Shown here: positions 6,140 through 10,472 of the stretch, in pieces
How positions within the stretch are numbered: position 1 is the first letter of the stretch
Layout: each line of letters begins with the position of its first letter
Made by a program: the position numbers and the translations under genes
Origin: an uncultured Rhodobacterales bacterium
GTDB lineage: Bacteria; Pseudomonadota; Alphaproteobacteria; Rhodobacterales; Rhodobacteraceae
NCBI GenBank assembly: GCA_937901055.1
Contig: CALCGO010000069.1
Coordinates: 1-10,472 of the forward strand
Direction: 5' to 3'
DNA length: 10,472 nt
The notes under the pieces: generated by a model
Seen by the model: only the letters and a program-made list of their open reading frames with translations
Database searches by the model: none
Told to the model about the DNA's origin: nothing

Positions 6140-6942
6140 GGTTCGACCCTCCGGAAAGCAATCCAGGCAAGGAATAGAGCGAGCACGGGCCACAATAGTA
6201 ACGATATTAGTTGACCTGTTGCGCCCGATGCGCCGACACCCGAAGCCAACTCGGAAACCGATACATCCGGCATATTGATCAATCGAAATGCATCAGCCGG
6301 ATTGGCGACCAGCATCCACGGGAATATTTCTTTGGTGAATGTACCACCGTCATCAGCAACCAACGCACCAAGCAGTCCGAGGTCGAACAGAACAACACAG
6401 ATCAGCCAGATGATGATAACAATTCCGGATGCCACGCCGGTTTGACGTACCAAACTTGATACAAGATATCCGATACCCAAGAATGCTGCGCCAAGCGCGA
6501 GCGACGTGAAGAAGAGTTTCAGCAGCGCTTGGAATGACAGGTCGGCGATCCCGTATTGCCAAATAGTTAATATCGCCGTCAGGCCAAGACCCACAGCAAT
6601 TGCTACGCCCAAAACACTTAGGTGAGCGAAAAATTTACCCACCAGTATTTCACCACGAGACATCGGATATGTAAGGCTGAGCGCTAGTGTGCCACGCTCG
6701 GCCTCGCCCGCAATGGCATCAAATGACAGAAGAAGGCCGATCAACGGTATCAGATAGACAGATAATGTGGTGATGGATGTGACAGCTACGGTCAAGGGAT
6801 CAACCCCCAGCGTTCCGGTAGGCGCACCCCCTGCGAGCGTTAAGACAACGGTGAACAAAGCCATCAATATGACCGATGTCGCAACCCACATGTTACGCCG
6901 TGCAATTAGAAGTTCGAGGCTGGCGATAGTGAAAACGGACAT
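6136..6942 (-). CDS. nosY: NosY, membrane permease of the NosDFY ABC transporter
   Basis: This 268-residue integral membrane protein of the ABC-2 type has about six hydrophobic segments. With NosF (ATPase) and NosD (periplasmic) it forms the NosDFY complex needed to assemble the copper sites of NosZ. The cytoplasmic loop AIAGEAERGTLALSLTYPMS with the following GEILVGKF (about 77-104) is the conserved stretch expected to contact the ATPase. It ends in the positively charged tail AFRRVEP. The ATG at 6940-6942 overlaps the nosF stop by one base (TGATG) and has AGGGGA 7 bases upstream. A GTG immediately before it is possible but less likely. The end overlaps the nosL start. Confidence 0.95.
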   Translation of the reverse strand: MSVFTIASLELLIARRNMWVATSVILMALFTVVLTLAGGAPTGTLGVDPLTVAVTSITTLSVYLIPLIGLLLSFDAIAGEAERGTLALSLTYPMSRGEILVGKFFAHLSVLGVAIAVGLGLTAILTIWQYGIADLSFQALLKLFFTSLALGAAFLGIGYLVSSLVRQTGVASGIVIIIWLICVVLFDLGLLGALVADDGGTFTKEIFPWMLVANPADAFRLINMPDVSVSELASGVGASGATGQLISLLLWPVLALFLAWIAFRRVEP

Positions 6943-7838
6943 CACTCGATCCCCTTTGCTATTGAATAAAAGCGGTAGAGGTCTTCAAGACTTGCTGGCG
7001 TAACATCGACGTCTTTAATCACAGCGCCCATAGAGGTGATCTGATCAAGCATCGCGATTTTGCCATCCTGCTGACAGGTTAATGTTATGGAACGATCATT
7101 TACACGTTCTCCGCCAAGCTCGGTGGCGATGCGGTCAGCGTCTGCTTCGGACGTTGTGACATGCACCTGAATTGGCAAGCGCGCGGTGTGGCGAAGATCG
7201 GCGAGGCTGTTGTCGGCCAATAGCTTCCCCTTGCTCATAATGGCGATCCGGTCGGTGCGGGTTTCAAGCTCCGTCAATGCATGGGAGGATAGCAGCACGG
7301 CGGTGCCGGAGACTGACAGCTCTTCGACAATATCATAAAACTCATGACGTGAGATAGGATCGAGGCCTGATGTCGGCTCATCCAGCAGTGCCAGCTTCGG
7401 ATGGCCCAACAACGCCTGAGCCAAACCGATACGTTGGCGCATACCTTTGGAATATGTCCGGATTTTACGATCAGCGGCATCACTTAAACCGACACGGTCC
7501 AACAGATCGTCGGCACGCCGCATCGTTGCGGACTTAAGTCGGGCAAAGTGATGCAATTGCTCGCGCCCAGTTAACGCCCCGTGGAATGCTACGCTTTCAG
7601 GCAAGAAACCGATCGAAGTACGCGCCGAACGCGAGCCTGGCGTGGCGTCAAGCACCGATATTCTTCCGGATGTGGTCGGTGTCAGACCCAATATCATGCG
7701 CATCAGCGTTGTTTTTCCAGCACCGTTGTGGCCAAGAAGTGCTACGCGTTCGCCAGCTTCCATTTGCAGACTGACACCGCGCACGGTTTCCAGTTTACCG
7801 TATTGCTTGCAAACATTTTCAATTATCAAAGTTGTCAT
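6942..7838 (-). CDS. nosF: NosF, ABC transporter ATPase for N2O reductase maturation
   Basis: This 298-residue cytoplasmic ATPase powers the NosDFY complex. It has Walker A GHNGAGKTT (36-44), the ABC signature YSKGMRQRIGLAQ, Walker B LALLDEPTSGLDP and the H-loop SSHALTE, in the usual order. A roughly 80-residue C-terminal part follows, as in other NosF proteins. The start ATG 7836-7838 (MTTLIIENV) overlaps the nosD stop as ATGA and has GGAAAG 7 bases upstream. The reading frame stays open upstream to about 8000, but that stretch lies inside nosD and would prepend an unrelated basic, cysteine-containing sequence before the ABC domain. The gene ends on the nosY start. Confidence 0.96.
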   Translation of the reverse strand: MTTLIIENVCKQYGKLETVRGVSLQMEAGERVALLGHNGAGKTTLMRMILGLTPTTSGRISVLDATPGSRSARTSIGFLPESVAFHGALTGREQLHHFARLKSATMRRADDLLDRVGLSDAADRKIRTYSKGMRQRIGLAQALLGHPKLALLDEPTSGLDPISRHEFYDIVEELSVSGTAVLLSSHALTELETRTDRIAIMSKGKLLADNSLADLRHTARLPIQVHVTTSEADADRIATELGGERVNDRSITLTCQQDGKIAMLDQITSMGAVIKDVDVTPASLEDLYRFYSIAKGIE

Positions 7839-9094
7839 TGGATTTCTTTCCAGACAGGAATTTCGGGGCGCACGGGCTGCATCAGCGGTGCGCGGTCTAT
7901 AACGCCGCCGGGCAAAGTCGCGGGGAACGCAGATTGTGACCAACGAATAAGCTGCACAGCCGGAGATCCGAGCAGTGCTTTGGCCGCAGGTTGGGTCCAC
8001 AGCACGTGGTCCATAATATCGTTGGGGCGGTAGGCGCTGTCGGCGATACCGTCACCATTCAGATCGAACGCGGCGTGGTCAGACCAGTAGTTGCCGTTGT
8101 CGTCTACGCTCCAATCCACCCACTTTGAGCCCACGTATTTAACTTGTGTGCGATTGCCGACGAAGGCATTGCCTGACATTTCATTGCGTTCGGAGCCCGC
8201 GGTGAAGTGAATGCCTATTCCGCACCCCTCAAACCGATTTCCTGCGAAAGTGTTCTTGTGCGCGTTGTAGATGAACACGCATTTATCACGGACTTGTCGA
8301 ATGGTATTGTCAACTATTTCGCTTTTGTTGGTGTAGTTCATCATGATCCCGTGATCACGATCCCCGTCCGAAAGGTTCCCTTCGATCCGTACGTTATCGG
8401 AATACATGATGGCGAAACCCAGATGGTTTCCCTCCGACGTATTCCCAGAAACGACTGAGTTATTCGCATACATATAGTGCACGGCAAACCGCAAGTCGCG
8501 AAAGCGGTTGCCGATAAATTCGTTGTTTTTTGAAGTGTTCACAAACACCCCGTCGCGGCCATATCGCACGTCATTACCGACTACGCGTGTGCCTGGCGCG
8601 TTCCATATATAGATCCCGTTGCCGCGGTCATTCATACGTGCGTCCTGCCGCCCGACGATGATATTTCGCTCTACCAACGAGTCCTTCGCGCCGTGCACGT
8701 CAATCCCGATCAAATTACCAAGTAACGTATTGCCTCGTATTACTGCACGGTTAGCGCGTTTGGTCAGCGTGATACCGGCATCCAGTCCGTCACCACCTGA
8801 GCCTGAACCAATTATTGTCAGCCCCTCAATGGTTACATCCGGCACAGTAACCGTAATCGTGGACCCAATTTCACGACCGTCTATTACAACCCCGTCACCG
8901 ATCAGGGTTAGTGGCACGTCAATTATAATCGGTCCATAGTATGTACCTTGCGACAGGCGGAGGATATCCCCCGCCTGTGCAGTTTCCAAAGCCTCGATAA
9001 GTGCCCCGTCTGTTGCAGGCACAACTGTTTCACTCGCGCCGGAAGGGGAAACCGGAAACAACAAAACAATTAGCAGGAACAGACGAAGCATCAT
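7835..9094 (-). CDS. nosD: NosD, periplasmic beta-helix protein for copper-site assembly of N2O reductase
   Basis: The 419-residue precursor has a cleavable signal peptide (hydrophobic core LRLFLLIVLLFPV, likely cut after SGA near residue 20). The mature protein is a right-handed parallel beta-helix of the CASH/NosD type, visible as regularly spaced N-x-F-x-GN and I-x-GN turns from about residue 85 to 330. The conserved NosD segment NYWSDHAAFDLNGDG begins near residue 335. It docks on NosY and NosZ in the periplasm during CuZ/CuA maturation. The ATG at 9092-9094 is preceded by AAGGA at 9 bases, which overlaps the nosZ stop codon; a second ATG follows directly. The gene begins 12 bases after nosZ and ends in the nosF start. 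Confidence 0.96.
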   Translation of the reverse strand: MMLRLFLLIVLLFPVSPSGASETVVPATDGALIEALETAQAGDILRLSQGTYYGPIIIDVPLTLIGDGVVIDGREIGSTITVTVPDVTIEGLTIIGSGSGGDGLDAGITLTKRANRAVIRGNTLLGNLIGIDVHGAKDSLVERNIIVGRQDARMNDRGNGIYIWNAPGTRVVGNDVRYGRDGVFVNTSKNNEFIGNRFRDLRFAVHYMYANNSVVSGNTSEGNHLGFAIMYSDNVRIEGNLSDGDRDHGIMMNYTNKSEIVDNTIRQVRDKCVFIYNAHKNTFAGNRFEGCGIGIHFTAGSERNEMSGNAFVGNRTQVKYVGSKWVDWSVDDNGNYWSDHAAFDLNGDGIADSAYRPNDIMDHVLWTQPAAKALLGSPAVQLIRWSQSAFPATLPGGVIDRAPLMQPVRPEIPVWKEIQ

Positions 9095-9106
9095 TGAAAC
9101 TTATCC

Positions 9107-10471
9107 TTATGCAGGCTCAACCAACATCCGGCCGCGCATCTCCATGTGGAGGGCGTGACAGAACCATTGGCAATAGTACCAGTGAACACCCGGACGACCG
9201 GCGATGAATGTAATCGACGCAGTCGCCTGCGGTCCGACTTCCATACACACACCGTGATTGCCAAGCGAGAACCCGTGCGTAAGGTCATCCACATCGTCGA
9301 TGTTGGTCACGTAAACTGTAACCTCGTCACCCTGTTTAACGGTGAACTCTTCCATCGAGAATGTTGGTGCCGCAGAGTACATGTAAACACGCACTTTGTT
9401 GCCGTCACGGATAACTTCGTCATGGCCATCTTCCAGCACAACACCGTCAGCTTCAGCCTGCGCGCGTGCATCATCCCACATTGGGTTGTCACGTTCCCAG
9501 ATGCTGTCAGGGTTCACGATATCACGACGTACGATGATACAGTCATGCGGCTCGGCGAATGTCGGGCTGTCATGAACCACTTCAGGCACATCTTGTGTGA
9601 TGTCGATCAGCTGCTCGCTTTCAGGTTTCAAAGGACCAACGTTCAAGTAACGGTCTTTCGAGAACTTGTTTAGCGAGATTAGCCATTTACCATCGGCTTC
9701 TTTGGTTTCACCCATCGAAGTATGGTTGTGGCCTGGCTGATACATAACGTCAGTTTTCGTCATGATCGGATCAACATCTTCACCGTTATATAGGCGAATA
9801 GCTTTGTCGATGTCCCATTTCACCATTTGGCTGTCGAGGAACAACGTTGTGAACGCATGCCCTTGGCCGTCAAATGCGGTATGGAGAGGACCAAGACCCA
9901 GTTCAGGTTCAGCTACGATACAAGAACGTGGCTCTGCGCCGTCAAAAACAGCTTCGAGTTTGTCCCATTCAATCACCGAAACAGTCGGGGAAAGTTTACC
10001 GTTAACCATAACGTATTTGCCGTCTGGTGCAGTGTTCACACCGTGTGGGCTGTTCGGAATTGGAACATAAACGGTCAGATCGGACCCTTTACGACCATCC
10101 AAAACTTTCACGCCGTTGTGGATCTCGTACTTACCAGCGGCAACAGCAGCTTCGATACGGGCGATGTTGAATACTACAACATGGTCCATCTCGGCTTCCA
10201 TCATACCGGCAAGTTCAGTCGCGCCTTCGGAGTTGTAGCTCGTCGACATTGCGTATTTACCTTGGTAATCGCAGTCGACGTTATCTAGGTTACCTGTAAC
10301 CATGATCTGCCACGAGATTTCCATGCTGTCGCCGTCAATCGCGGTAAAGATGGAAACGTAGTTTTCTACGTCATCCATGTTTGTTCCGTCATTAACCAGC
10401 GGCACACGGTGCTCACCGTTCGCGAACACATAACCTGTGCGCGGGAATTTCTGTGGGCGTAGACCGTGGAT
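9107..10471 (-). CDS. nosZ: NosZ, nitrous oxide reductase (C-terminal 454 residues, cut by right window edge)
   Basis: This periplasmic multicopper enzyme reduces N2O to N2, the last step of denitrification. The visible part begins inside the beta-propeller at HGLRPQKFPRTGYVF and continues through the CuZ-ligand histidines in GPLHTAF, GHNHTSMGE and AEPHDCI. It ends in the cupredoxin domain with THGFSLGNHG and the CuA motif CQWFCHALHMEM about 20 residues from the C-terminus. Full clade I proteins have about 640 residues, so some 190 N-terminal residues including the Tat signal lie outside the window. The sequence resembles Paracoccus-type clade I NosZ. An internal GTG near 10429 is not the start, because the homologous frame continues to the edge. 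A cysteine stands in NHGVCMEVGP where alanine is usual in sequences I recall. Confidence 0.98.
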   Translation of the reverse strand: MHGLRPQKFPRTGYVFANGEHRVPLVNDGTNMDDVENYVSIFTAIDGDSMEISWQIMVTGNLDNVDCDYQGKYAMSTSYNSEGATELAGMMEAEMDHVVVFNIARIEAAVAAGKYEIHNGVKVLDGRKGSDLTVYVPIPNSPHGVNTAPDGKYVMVNGKLSPTVSVIEWDKLEAVFDGAEPRSCIVAEPELGLGPLHTAFDGQGHAFTTLFLDSQMVKWDIDKAIRLYNGEDVDPIMTKTDVMYQPGHNHTSMGETKEADGKWLISLNKFSKDRYLNVGPLKPESEQLIDITQDVPEVVHDSPTFAEPHDCIIVRRDIVNPDSIWERDNPMWDDARAQAEADGVVLEDGHDEVIRDGNKVRVYMYSAAPTFSMEEFTVKQGDEVTVYVTNIDDVDDLTHGFSLGNHGVCMEVGPQATASITFIAGRPGVHWYYCQWFCHALHMEMRGRMLVEPA

Positions 10472-10472
10472 G

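Noticed and set aside
6140..6193. N-terminal extension of nosL by 18 codons
   Set aside because: It would move the lipobox away from the N-terminus; a good ribosome binding site and ATGA overlap support the start at 6139.
7839..8000. N-terminal extension of nosF by 54 codons
   Set aside because: It overlaps nosD coding sequence. The ABC domain begins right at MTTLIIENV, where an ATGA overlap and a ribosome binding site are present.
7581..8033. Plus-strand open frame of 150 codons
   Set aside because: It is antisense to nosF and nosD and has no recognisable motif.
9146..9673. Plus-strand open frame of 175 codons
   Set aside because: It is fully antisense to the conserved C-terminal region of nosZ, and its translation resembles no family.
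1..10472. Mobile element, CRISPR array, tRNA or phage signatures
   Set aside because: No terminal inverted repeats, transposase or integrase motifs, regularly spaced repeats or tRNA-like cloverleaf were seen; coding density is near complete.

Overview
The window comes from an alphaproteobacterium, most likely a member of the Rhodobacterales/Roseobacter group. This is inferred from a Paracoccus-like clade I NosZ, a nosX gene at the end of the nos cluster, an AqpS-type aquaporin in the ars locus, and tightly packed operons of moderate GC. No species assignment is possible from the sequence alone. The window is almost entirely coding. The only notable non-coding stretch is the 132-bp divergent promoter region near 4247-4378. 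I see no tRNA, rRNA, CRISPR array or insertion sequence.

Left part (1-4246, all minus strand): an arsenic-responsive operon read right to left. It encodes a threonine-dehydratase-like PLP enzyme (3218-4246), an AqpS-type aquaporin (2556-3203), a MalY/PatB-type C-S lyase or aminotransferase (1369-2559), the As(III) metallochaperone ArsD (967-1353) and the first ~309 residues of the ATPase ArsA (1-928, cut by the left edge). The first three genes overlap or nearly overlap. arsR (4379-4708) is transcribed divergently on the plus strand. The region between arsR and the operon holds a consensus-like promoter for the operon and an imperfect palindrome just upstream of arsR that may be its operator. 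No arsenite pump (ArsB/Acr3) or arsenate reductase (ArsC) is visible. They would have to lie beyond the left edge or elsewhere.

Right part (4716-10472, all minus strand): the distal part of a nitrous oxide reductase operon in the order nosZ (C-terminal 454 residues, cut by the right edge), nosD, nosF, nosY, nosL, nosX. NosZ reduces N2O to N2 in the periplasm. NosD, NosF and NosY (periplasmic beta-helix protein, ATPase, membrane permease) and the copper lipoprotein NosL mature the copper sites. NosX is an ApbE-like flavin transferase expected to flavinylate NosR, whose gene should lie beyond the right edge. nosD through nosX form an almost unbroken chain of 1- to 4-base overlaps, which suggests translational coupling.

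The nos operon ends only 7 bases from the end of arsR, tail to tail, with no visible terminator. The least ordinary part is the ars operon: it carries two PLP enzymes of amino-acid metabolism and a channel with a non-standard selectivity filter, all apparently co-expressed with arsDA.
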